Shown here piece after piece: positions 1 through 6,167 of a stretch of DNA of 6,169 nt. The position numbers and the translations under genes were made by a program. Below the pieces are notes generated by a model, which did not search any database, had not been told where the DNA came from, and saw only the letters and a program-made list of their open reading frames with translations. The stretch is from Deltaproteobacteria bacterium (GTDB lineage Bacteria > Desulfobacterota > DSM-4660 > Desulfatiglandales > HGW-15): NCBI GenBank assembly GCA_021737245.1, contig JAIPEI010000226.1:1-6169 (forward strand), given 5' to 3'. Every line of letters starts with the position of its first letter. Position 1 is the first letter of the stretch.

Positions 1-18
1 ATCGGGCAGTCAGCTCCC

Positions 19-48
19 CGGGGAAGCCGCAAACGGCGGTCCGCCCCG
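19..48 (-). terminator. weak GC-rich hairpin after the last gene
   Basis: This imperfect inverted repeat starts 12 bases past the stop of the RCK-USP gene. The outer arms (19-23 with 44-48) are 5 bp of CGGGG/CCCCG. The inner arms (27-30 with 36-39) are 4 bp of CCGC/GCGG, with a small internal loop between them. No T tract follows on the minus strand, so it is not a standard intrinsic terminator. It could stabilise the 3' end of the transcript or be a chance structure in GC-rich DNA. Confidence 0.22.
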
Positions 49-60
49 AAAGTGTGTCCT

Positions 61-1482
61 TCATGAAGAGACGATCAGAACGGAGCAGGGAACCTTCCTG
101 GCCAGGAGCTCTCCCACGTGCGGGGCAAAGAACTCCTTCTCCCGGGTCGTGCTCCCCAGGACCAGGAGATTGAAGTCCGCGGCCAGGGCGGTGATCTCCT
201 TGACGGGATTGCCTTTGCGGACCTCCTCGTGCAGCTTGGTCTTGAGGATGTGGGCCCGCTCCCGGACCTGGCCCAGGGTGGTTTCCAGCCAGCTCGTTTC
301 GTCCGACGCCTCCTCGTGAAGGAACCCGGGCTCCTCCACGACCGCAACAGTCACGGAGCCGCCGAGTTGGGTCGCCAGGTCCACGGCCACTTCCAGGCTC
401 CGGTTCGAGGCCCTCGTGCCGTTGTAGGGGACCAGGATGTTTTCGTAAGGGTGCGTTCCGCGGGTCACGAGCAGGGGGCACGGGAGCCGGTGGGCCAGGG
501 AGATGAGAACCGGCTTGGCCAGAGAGTCGAACCGGGGCGCCGGGAGGGGCGGGAGAAGGACCACTCCGGCACTCTCCTTTTTGCTGGTCTCCTCCACCGC
601 TTGGAGGATGTCCTCTTCGGTCCTTCGAAGCTCGATGTCCAGGCTGCGCGCCCAGCGCTCGATCTGCCCCCGTTGCTCGCAGGGGTCCTGACCGCACAGG
701 ACCAGCACCCGCTGGATCTTCACGTTCTGGGCAAGGTGGAGGCCTTCGTTGAGGATCGTGTCCCCCTCCTCTCCTGCACCGGACGGCATCCCCAGCACCA
801 GGTCATGCCCGTAGACCCTGGGGAAGTGTCCGTCCGAGCACTCCAGGAGCGAGCAGGCCTCTTCGTAGAGACCGGGACCGCCTAACAGGAAGAGACGGTC
901 CCCGCGCCGGATCACCGCGTCCTCCTGCGGGAAGATCAGCCGCTGGTTCCGCAGGATCCCGACCACGCGCCACGTCTTATCCTGGGCGCTTTCGATGCGC
1001 CGGCCTTCGAGGTCGGGATTGGCGCCCACGTCCACCTCCATGAACTCGGCTTCGTCCCGGCCGATGGGGAACACGTTGACCCGCGGGTCCAGGAGGTACT
1101 GATGGATCCTCCTCGCCGCCTGCGTAGCGGTCGTCATGGTCCGGACCTCAAGCCTTTGAAAGTCGGGAAGGTTGTCGGGATCGTGCACCAGCGAGAGGAT
1201 GTTCCGAATACCCTTCTCCCGGGCAAAGGCGGCGACGGCCAGGTTGCTCGCGTCGTCACGGGTCAGGGCCAGCACGTAGTCCTGCTCCCCGAGCCCGGCC
1301 TTCTCCAGGACCACGGGGCTGGAGGCGTCGCCCCCGAAGACCCTGACCACACTCACGAAACGGGCGGACATGTCGCGGAGGATCGACTCGTCCTTGTCCA
1401 CCAGGGTCGCCTTCCAGGTCTCCCCCAGCCTCTTGAGAAGCTCCTGGGCGATGTACCCGGCGCCGCAGATCAGAATATTCAT
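61..1482 (-). CDS. TrkA-type RCK protein with C-terminal tandem universal stress protein domains
   Basis: This is a predicted cytosolic regulator of a K+ transporter, 473 aa, about twice the length of a simple KtrA. Residues 1-115 are a TrkA-N (RCK_N) Rossmann fold: the glycine loop GAGYIA is at 7-12, the acidic end of strand 2 is D29, and GGD is at 50-52. Residues 145-205 are an RCK_C domain (EVDVGANPDLEGRRI, then RRGDRLFLLGGP). Residues 255-341 resemble a degenerate USP domain ending in HRLPCPLLVTRG. Residues 345-473 are a clearer USP domain that opens with YENILVPYNGTRASNRSLEV and ends with VLGSTTREKEF and PCSVLIVSS. The usual USP ATP motif G-2x-G-9x-G(S/T) is altered: G443 is kept, the second Gly is T446 and the third is displaced to G457, so ATP binding is uncertain. 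The third Rossmann glycine is Ala12. The ATG at 1482 has AGAGG about 6 bases upstream. The gene follows ktrA by 64 bases and is probably its co-transcribed partner. The domain calls are firm, while the signal sensed is inferred. Confidence 0.93.
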   Translation of the reverse strand: MNILICGAGYIAQELLKRLGETWKATLVDKDESILRDMSARFVSVVRVFGGDASSPVVLEKAGLGEQDYVLALTRDDASNLAVAAFAREKGIRNILSLVHDPDNLPDFQRLEVRTMTTATQAARRIHQYLLDPRVNVFPIGRDEAEFMEVDVGANPDLEGRRIESAQDKTWRVVGILRNQRLIFPQEDAVIRRGDRLFLLGGPGLYEEACSLLECSDGHFPRVYGHDLVLGMPSGAGEEGDTILNEGLHLAQNVKIQRVLVLCGQDPCEQRGQIERWARSLDIELRRTEEDILQAVEETSKKESAGVVLLPPLPAPRFDSLAKPVLISLAHRLPCPLLVTRGTHPYENILVPYNGTRASNRSLEVAVDLATQLGGSVTVAVVEEPGFLHEEASDETSWLETTLGQVRERAHILKTKLHEEVRKGNPVKEITALAADFNLLVLGSTTREKEFFAPHVGELLARKVPCSVLIVSS

Positions 1483-1546
1483 GTTCGCCTCTTATCCCGG
1501 CTCCCGTCCGACACGCCGCCGGGCGGGTCCGGAGAACGGGCATGGC

Positions 1547-2203
1547 TCACCCCATGTCCCGGATCTTCTTCAGGTCCTCGGAGTAGCCCAGCAGCACGAG
1601 GAGATCGTTCTCCTTGATCTCGTACCGGGGGGACGGCACCAGGGTGAACTTGGCCTTGTCCGCCTCCTTGACGGCGATTACGAGAACACCGTGGGCGGCC
1701 CGCAGATCCAGATCCCTGAGAGTTTTTCCCACGAACGAGCCCGGGGGCGGCACCTGGACGAGATCGTACTCGTCCTCCAGGGGCATGTAGTCCATGATGT
1801 TGGGCCGCGAGAGGCCTCGTGCGATCCGCGCGGCCATATCCCGCTCCGGGTGGACCGTGGAGGAGGCCCCCACCTTTTTGAGGATCACGGCGTGATCGTC
1901 GTCCAGCGACTTGGCCACGATGCTCTGCACCCCCATCTCCTTCAGGTGGTAGCAGATCAGGATGCTCGTGCTGATCTGGGTGCCGGTGCTCACCACCACG
2001 CTGTCCAACTCCTCCAACCCCAGCGCCTTGAGCCTTTCCGTATCCGTTGCGTCCAGCAGAACCGCCTGGGAGCAGTACTTGTCCATGGCCTGAACCCGGT
2101 CCCGGTTCCGGTCCACCGCTATGACCTCGTGGCCGTCCTCGAACAGGGTCTTGGCCACGTGGAACCCGAACTTCCCCAGGCCGATGACCGCAAACCGCTT
2201 CAT
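1547..2203 (-). CDS. ktrA: KtrA/TrkA-type K+ uptake gating subunit (RCK protein)
   Basis: This is the peripheral regulatory subunit of a Ktr/Trk K+ uptake system. In this family it forms a cytosolic octameric ring under the membrane subunit and gates it in response to ATP/ADP or NAD(H). Its 218 aa match the single-RCK KtrA size (about 220 aa), not the double-RCK E. coli TrkA (about 458 aa). Residues 1-130 are RCK_N: the complete GLGKFG loop is at 8-13, D31 ends strand 2 (AVDRN), LLDATD is at 49-54, and KKVGASSTVHPE at 109-120 is the family's conserved GA...PE segment. Residues 145-213 are RCK_C (DLVQVPPPGSFVGKTLRDLDL, then IKENDLLVLLGY), a domain that in some KtrA proteins binds c-di-AMP. The ATG at 2203 follows the ktrB stop by 9 bases, and a GGGGG run in that gap can serve as ribosome binding site, so the two genes are probably translationally coupled. 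Family assignment is secure; the choice of ktrA over trkA as symbol rests on length. Confidence 0.96.
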   Translation of the reverse strand: MKRFAVIGLGKFGFHVAKTLFEDGHEVIAVDRNRDRVQAMDKYCSQAVLLDATDTERLKALGLEELDSVVVSTGTQISTSILICYHLKEMGVQSIVAKSLDDDHAVILKKVGASSTVHPERDMAARIARGLSRPNIMDYMPLEDEYDLVQVPPPGSFVGKTLRDLDLRAAHGVLVIAVKEADKAKFTLVPSPRYEIKENDLLVLLGYSEDLKKIRDMG

Positions 2204-2212
2204 GGTTCCCCC

Positions 2213-3586
2213 TTATCCGATCATCAGGTTTTCTTCCGCGTACTCGAACCCGCTTCGTGCCTCTGTCCCCGCGATGATGTAGGTGAACGCAGGGATCCCC
2301 ACCCGGCCGATGATCATCATGGCGGCGATGATAAGCTTGCCCGGGACACCGAGCTTGGTTGTGGCGCCCATGCTGAGCCCCACCGTGCCGAACGCGGAGA
2401 CCGTCTCGAAGAGGTAAGCCAGAAAGGTTTCCCCCTGGACCTCCCCGTGGGTCGCCCGGCCCTGCTGCACCCAGAGCAGAAGAAACAGCGCAAAGGCGAT
2501 CAGGGCCACGGAGAGCAGGGTCACAATGACGCACTTGGTCACCGTGTCGTACGGAACGCTCTTGTAGAACATGTTGACCCGGATGCGCCCCCGGAGACGG
2601 CTCCAGGAAAAGGCCGTCAGCACGGCCAGGGTCGTGGTCTTCACGCCGCCGCCGCAGGAACCCGGGGAGGCCCCGAAAAACATGAGGAATATCATGCAGG
2701 CCAGCACCGTGGAGTTCAAGGCCCCGATCTCAACGGTGTTGAAACCGGCCGTCCTGCAGGTCACGGACTGAAACAGGGAGGCGAGAGCACGCTCCCCGGC
2801 TCCGTCTCCCCCCATGGCGGCCCCTCCCGTGGCCAGGAACACGCCCATGCCCGCAACCACGAGGATCCCGCTGGTCAGGAGCACGGCCTTGGTCTGGACC
2901 GACATGCGGACCCGTTCGCCCGTTCTCCTCCGCATGAGGGTCCAGAGCTCATAGGCCACGGGGAAGCCCAGCCCTCCCAGGACGATGAGCCCGCACGCCG
3001 TCAAGTTCAGGAGAACGGAGTCGTAGTAGGCCGTGAAGCTGGTGCTCAGGAGGGAAAAGCCGGCGTTACAGAAGGCGGAGACTGCGTGAAATCCGGCCAT
3101 TGCGAAGGCCCGGGGAAACGACATCTCCCCCCACCAGTGCACGAGGAAAAGGATGGTTCCGATCCCCTCCGCCACGAGGGTGAACACCACGATGGAGCCC
3201 AGCAACTGGTGGATGTCCGTTCGGGGTGTGTGCGAGAAAAGCTCCTGCACGGCCATCCTGTGCCGGAACCCGATCCGTCTCCGGACGAGCCGGAACAGGA
3301 CCACCGAGATGGTCATGATGCCCAGTCCCCCGATCTGGATCATGCAGAGGATGACGCCCTGCCCGAAAGCCGTGAAATGGCTTCCCGTGTCCACGACGAT
3401 CAGGCCGGTGACGCAGATGGCCGAGGTGGCCGTGAAGATCGCATCCACCAGGGAAAGGTGGCCCTGCACCGAGGCCCAGGGAAGCACCAGCAGGGCGGTT
3501 CCCAGACCGATGGCCGCGAGGTAGCCTTCCATAAGCAGGACGGCCGGATGACTCATGTGAATCCGAATCAAGCTCATGCCCAGCAT
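2213..3586 (-). CDS. ktrB: KtrB/TrkH-type K+ translocating membrane subunit
   Basis: This is the integral inner-membrane pore subunit of a K+ (possibly Na+-coupled) uptake system of the Trk/Ktr/HKT superfamily. At 457 aa it matches KtrB length. Four M1-P-M2 repeats are visible. The four pore-loop filter glycines are all kept: SAICVTG (G61), SAFCNAG (G176), VTCRTAG (G281) and SAFGTVG (G403). This is the all-glycine pattern of K+-selective members. The intramembrane gating loop is GASPGSCGGGVKT (305-317), with C311 where Thr is usual. Hydrophobic spans lie near 17-37, 72-98, 129-150, 188-216, 233-253, 291-303, 350-374 and 417-439. The start is uncertain: ATGs at 3586, 3577 and 3556 (Met1, Met4, Met11) all lack a strong Shine-Dalgarno, and Met11 (MSHPAVLLMEGYL) already gives a normal N-terminus. 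It is co-transcribed with ktrA downstream. Confidence 0.96.
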   Translation of the reverse strand: MLGMSLIRIHMSHPAVLLMEGYLAAIGLGTALLVLPWASVQGHLSLVDAIFTATSAICVTGLIVVDTGSHFTAFGQGVILCMIQIGGLGIMTISVVLFRLVRRRIGFRHRMAVQELFSHTPRTDIHQLLGSIVVFTLVAEGIGTILFLVHWWGEMSFPRAFAMAGFHAVSAFCNAGFSLLSTSFTAYYDSVLLNLTACGLIVLGGLGFPVAYELWTLMRRRTGERVRMSVQTKAVLLTSGILVVAGMGVFLATGGAAMGGDGAGERALASLFQSVTCRTAGFNTVEIGALNSTVLACMIFLMFFGASPGSCGGGVKTTTLAVLTAFSWSRLRGRIRVNMFYKSVPYDTVTKCVIVTLLSVALIAFALFLLLWVQQGRATHGEVQGETFLAYLFETVSAFGTVGLSMGATTKLGVPGKLIIAAMMIIGRVGIPAFTYIIAGTEARSGFEYAEENLMIG

Positions 3587-3688
3587 GCCGCAGTTGCCCG
3601 CGGCTCCATGATTCGAGGAACACGCCCCCGTAAACGATCCCCTTCGATCACCTGCGGTCCGGGGCCGGATGGGTCTTCTTTTGATCAG

Positions 3689-3717
3689 AGTCTATCGCAC
3701 GTCTTTCAATGGATCAA
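3689..3717 (-). promoter_or_regulatory. possible sigma70 promoter for ktrB-ktrA-RCK/USP
   Basis: In the 186-base gap between the channel gene and ktrB, the minus strand has TTGATC (3717-3712), 17 bases, then TAGACT (3694-3689). Each hexamer matches the sigma70 consensus at four of six positions. TTGATC recurs as its inverted complement GATCAA at 3686-3681, just past the -10 and near the expected transcript start, so the two arms bracket the promoter and could be an operator. No clear intrinsic terminator is seen after the channel gene, so read-through from upstream is also possible. Confidence 0.33.
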
Positions 3718-3772
3718 CAGCTGCCCGGGATGAAATGAGAAAGGCGGGTCAGCCGTCCAGGAAAGACCGATC

Positions 3773-5716
3773 TCAGTCGTACGTGGTGAGCAGGACGATC
3801 TCGTCCGTCTCCTTCAGGGCGAAGGCCTCCGACTTGGCCGGGTTGAGGTGGAAGGATCCCACGTCCACCCCGCGGCCCCGCCGGTGCACCCCCAGGGCCG
3901 TGCATCCTCTGGTTCGAAGCTCCTCCTCGATGTCGCTGAAGCTCACGGTCCTTCCTTCCCAGGGGCCTCCGGAAACCGGCATGAACACGATTTCCGCCCC
4001 TGTGGTGGTGAACAGCTCGTCAAACACGCAGGCAAGCTCCCGGCGGAGAGCGACCTGAGCCAGCATATGGCTCAAGATCACCGGGCTGATCAGGACCTCG
4101 CAGGCGTTTCTTCCCAGGAGACCCACGTTTTCCGGGTCCATGAGCTCCACCAGGAGTCTGGTTCCGTTCGCCTCCTTGCTCAGGATCTCCTGGAGATGGA
4201 GATACCCCACGATGGTCCGCGCGTCCGACTCCTCCCCCGAGGGGAGCCGATCGCTCCCGACCATCACGATGTTGTCATAGGCTGCGGGCTCCAGACGCTC
4301 GAGGTCCCTCCTCACGGTGTAGTCCGCCTCCTGCTGCCGGACCGGAAGCCCCGTGCAGCTCTCGCTGTACCGCTCGACGGCCGCCTCACGGACCCCCGAG
4401 GGGACGGTGGAGGCCACGTCCACGGCGAACCGCTCATTCGGGTAGCTCGCGAACTCGGCGATGAGCCTTGGTACCTTGTGGCTCCAACCCATGACGAGGA
4501 CCCGCTTCGTCCCTGCGAATCTCTGGATCGAAACCCCTGGAGCACCCCGCTGCGCTCCCCCCGACGCCGGTACCCCGGCCGCCGGGCGCGTATCCTCATA
4601 GGAGCGCGCCATGAGCACCATTCGATCTCCCTTCTCGGCCACGAACCCGGAAGACACGTCGAGATGGGGGCGAAACGTCCCCTCCTCGCTCCTTACCGCC
4701 CCCAGGAGCACGGCGTCCGGGAAATGGCCGCTGAGACGCTCCAGCGACGCCCCGGCAAACTCCGGTGCCTCGCGCACGAAAAGCTCGCAGCCCGAGGCGT
4801 GCGTGAGCAGCTCGGAGTAGACGTGGGAGAGCCCCGGGTGCCTCACGGTCTGTGTGATCAGGCGTGCGATGACGGCGCTTCCGGCCAGCACCTCGATGGG
4901 GCCCTTATAGGCCTCCCGCGTGATCTCCTCCTTGCGTGCGTCGAAGATCTCCGCCACCGCAAGCGGCAGGCGCCCGGGATCCTCGACCACGGGGTGGTTG
5001 CTGAGGGAGAGAAGCGTCTTGATGGTGTGCGTGTCCGCGTTCTCCGGCCCCGCCTCGGAGAACTCCCCCGCAGGCAGGAGAATCGCGGAGGCGTGGAGAA
5101 AGTCGACCCTCTTCAGATGATCCCCCCGGAGGGCCGAGCCTGTCCTCAGTGTGATCCGGCGCGGGTTCCAGGCAGCGCCCACCCGGCTTCGAATCTCCTG
5201 CATGAGGTGGAGCCCCACCTCCTCGGCCAGGAGCACGATGTGAAGGCGCCTGGCTCCCCTTCTCTGGAGAAAACGCCGGACCCGTTCCTCGGAAAGGAAA
5301 AGATCCCGAATCACGGTGCCCGCCCTGGCAGTCCACCCGAGAATCAGGATGTGGTTTTTCCGGACCACCGGGGTAAAGCCCGCCTCGAACCGCCGCATGG
5401 TGCTGTTGAGCCACTGGGACAGGATGGCCACCAGGGAGCCCATGAACAGGACATATCCCAGGACGGTGAGGATCGTGGAGACGGCCCTGCGGTAGAACCC
5501 GGTGTCGTCCCCCAGGTAGCCGGGGTCCGTGAGCCGCAGAAAGGCCCACCAGACGGAGTCGAACGTGGTGCCGTCCCCGCCTGCGCCCCACCGGACGAGG
5601 ACGCCTCCCAGGACCGAGATGAGACCGATCAGTGCGGCCACGGCCAGGAGCTGGTAGTGGGCGCCTCGAATGAGGTACCGTTCCAGTGCGAACCGGAATA
5701 TGTTGGCCAGCCTCAT
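3773..5716 (-). CDS. CASTOR/POLLUX-type ion channel with two RCK-like domains
   Basis: This is a predicted membrane cation channel with a built-in cytosolic gating ring, 647 aa from the start chosen here. One TM helix lies at about 22-42 (LLAVAALIGLISVLGGVLV). A pore segment WWAFLRLTDPGYLGDD follows at 56-71, then a second TM helix at about 78-103. Residues 121-270 are a first RCK-like fold beginning NHILILGW, with a C-terminal subdomain at 310-372. A Gly/Ala/Pro-rich linker occupies about 376-396. The second RCK-like fold starts RVLVMGW (405-411), and its C-terminal subdomain runs over 572-645. Both folds have the GW signature of this family in place of GxGxxG, so classical NAD binding is unlikely. 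Plant CASTOR and POLLUX are nuclear-envelope cation channels; ion preference of bacterial relatives is unsettled, and the pore DPGxxGxD differs from the plant one. The ATG at 5716 is preferred over an in-frame ATG at 5755 (660 aa): it has GGGGAGGA 7 bases upstream and spares a charged 13-residue extension. Its ATG overlaps the stop of the upstream frame. Confidence 0.88.
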   Translation of the reverse strand: MRLANIFRFALERYLIRGAHYQLLAVAALIGLISVLGGVLVRWGAGGDGTTFDSVWWAFLRLTDPGYLGDDTGFYRRAVSTILTVLGYVLFMGSLVAILSQWLNSTMRRFEAGFTPVVRKNHILILGWTARAGTVIRDLFLSEERVRRFLQRRGARRLHIVLLAEEVGLHLMQEIRSRVGAAWNPRRITLRTGSALRGDHLKRVDFLHASAILLPAGEFSEAGPENADTHTIKTLLSLSNHPVVEDPGRLPLAVAEIFDARKEEITREAYKGPIEVLAGSAVIARLITQTVRHPGLSHVYSELLTHASGCELFVREAPEFAGASLERLSGHFPDAVLLGAVRSEEGTFRPHLDVSSGFVAEKGDRMVLMARSYEDTRPAAGVPASGGAQRGAPGVSIQRFAGTKRVLVMGWSHKVPRLIAEFASYPNERFAVDVASTVPSGVREAAVERYSESCTGLPVRQQEADYTVRRDLERLEPAAYDNIVMVGSDRLPSGEESDARTIVGYLHLQEILSKEANGTRLLVELMDPENVGLLGRNACEVLISPVILSHMLAQVALRRELACVFDELFTTTGAEIVFMPVSGGPWEGRTVSFSDIEEELRTRGCTALGVHRRGRGVDVGSFHLNPAKSEAFALKETDEIVLLTTYD

Positions 5717-5904
5717 GTGCTTGTCCTCCCCGGACTCCCTCTCATCCGCATCCATCCACTCATCACAACCTCTTGAGCTGGGTCATTAAGAACGACCTCT
5801 TGAATCATGTCCATGAAGACATCCGGCTCCTGGGGCTTTCGAATGAACCGGTCCGCTCCTGTCGCTTTCGGGATCCGGCTCACGGTCTCAATGATAGCTC
5901 GCAC
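5713..5904 (-). pseudogene. response-regulator receiver domain remnant (C-terminal tail only)
   Basis: This short open frame of about 63 codons contains GADRFIRKPQEPDVF followed by MDMIQEVV. That is the end of a CheY-like receiver domain: the GAD turn, strand 5, the conserved Lys-Pro (K23-P24 counted from the GTG at 5904) and helix 5. Strands 1-4, the acidic pair and the phospho-acceptor Asp are absent, because an in-frame TGA stands at 5919-5917 just upstream. The stop overlaps the channel start as ATGA (5716-5713), the arrangement of translationally coupled operon genes. A near-consensus promoter overlaps the 5' end, so the GTG at 5904 would not be on its transcript; only later codons would. 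The likely reading is a decayed response-regulator gene that once preceded the channel. A small translated leader peptide is an alternative. Confidence 0.55.
5724..5731 (-). promoter_or_regulatory. ribosome binding site that decides the channel start
   Basis: On the minus strand GGGGAGGA lies 7 bases before the ATG at 5716. It is the strongest Shine-Dalgarno sequence next to any start in the window. The alternative ATG at 5755 has only AAGAGG about 13 bases upstream, which is too far. This favours the 647-residue product. Confidence 0.7.
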
Positions 5905-5920
5905 AGGGCTGAAGTGTCAA
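5891..5920 (-). promoter_or_regulatory. sigma70 promoter for the channel gene and probably the whole block
   Basis: The minus strand has a perfect -35 TTGACA (5920-5915), an 18-base spacer and a -10 TATCAT (5896-5891), five of six to TATAAT. Transcription would start near 5884, leaving a leader of about 168 bases before the channel ATG at 5716. Most of that leader is the receiver remnant. The hexamers are the best promoter match in the window and point into the gene block. Confidence 0.65.
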
Positions 5921-5964
5921 AAACCCCTCCCGGCGCGCGGGCCTGAAACGACCCTGCCGGAAAC

Positions 5965-6034
5965 GTGACCTGCATTCCGTGCCGTTAAAGCAGACGTCAT
6001 CGGCTGGGGTGACCCTCGGAGAATGACGGGTCAT
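5965..6034. repeat. cluster of TGAC/GTCA half-sites, including two palindromes
   Basis: Four related elements lie within 70 bases between the divergent promoter candidates: GTGACC at 5965-5970, GACGTCAT at 5993-6000, GGGTGACCC at 6007-6015 (arms of 4 around one base) and ATGACGGGTCAT at 6023-6034 (arms of 5 around GG). Palindromes with a shared core in an intergenic region are typical of binding sites for a dimeric regulator. The regulator cannot be named, and the core is short enough that chance is possible. Confidence 0.3.
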
Positions 6035-6041
6035 GTGCTTT

Positions 6042-6057
6042 TGGCCCGAATATTGCG
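6042..6057 (+). promoter_or_regulatory. sigma54-like (-24/-12) promoter pointing out of the window
   Basis: TGGCCCGAATATTGCG matches the consensus TGGCACG-N4-TTGCW except for A to C in the -24 element and the last base of the -12. The invariant GG (6043-6044) and GC (6055-6056) have the correct spacing of 12 positions. Transcription would begin near 6068 and run right. No convincing start codon with a ribosome site follows before the edge, so any target gene lies beyond 6169. Confidence 0.4.
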
Positions 6058-6144
6058 TGTCCTGATAGAAGATGGGAGTGTGCGCCTTGCCTTTCCCCAT
6101 AGGCGTTGGAGCGCCCGCTTTATTCGGAGAAGCCCCCCTGCTTC

Positions 6145-6167
6145 CACCGGCTTGCCCTTGGCCGGTG
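6145..6167. repeat. 7-bp hairpin at the window edge
   Basis: CACCGGC (6145-6151) and GCCGGTG (6161-6167) are perfect inverted arms around a 9-base loop. No T tract is visible on the minus side, and the plus side is cut off two bases later. It could be part of a terminator for a gene arriving from the right edge, or a structure in the leader of the rightward transcript. Confidence 0.35.

Noticed and set aside
118..885. A 255-codon plus-strand open frame antisense to the RCK-USP gene
   Set aside because: There is no recognisable fold and no ribosome site, and the opposite strand carries clear RCK and USP motifs throughout.
1483..1546. A hairpin or promoter between ktrA and the RCK-USP gene
   Set aside because: CCCGT/ACGGG arms can pair, but the sequence is very GC-rich and no -35/-10 pair is visible. 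The 64-base gap is compatible with simple co-transcription.
1370..3733. A 787-codon plus-strand open frame antisense to ktrA and ktrB
   Set aside because: It is a mirror of GC-rich coding on the other strand. Its translation is a His/Gly/Pro/Arg-rich sequence with no domain, whereas the minus strand shows complete KtrA and KtrB motifs.
3721..3772. An intrinsic terminator after the channel gene
   Set aside because: Only short GGTC/GACC arms with a long loop are present, with no following T tract, so termination here is not supported.
5717..5755. A 13-residue longer N-terminus for the channel, starting at the ATG at 5755
   Set aside because: The extension is charged (MDADERESGEDKH), has no properly spaced ribosome site and overlaps the receiver remnant. 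The ATG at 5716 has an ideal Shine-Dalgarno.
3848..5776. A 642-codon plus-strand open frame antisense to the channel gene
   Set aside because: It has the same low-information Arg/Pro/His-rich composition with no motif, and it lies over a well-supported membrane channel.
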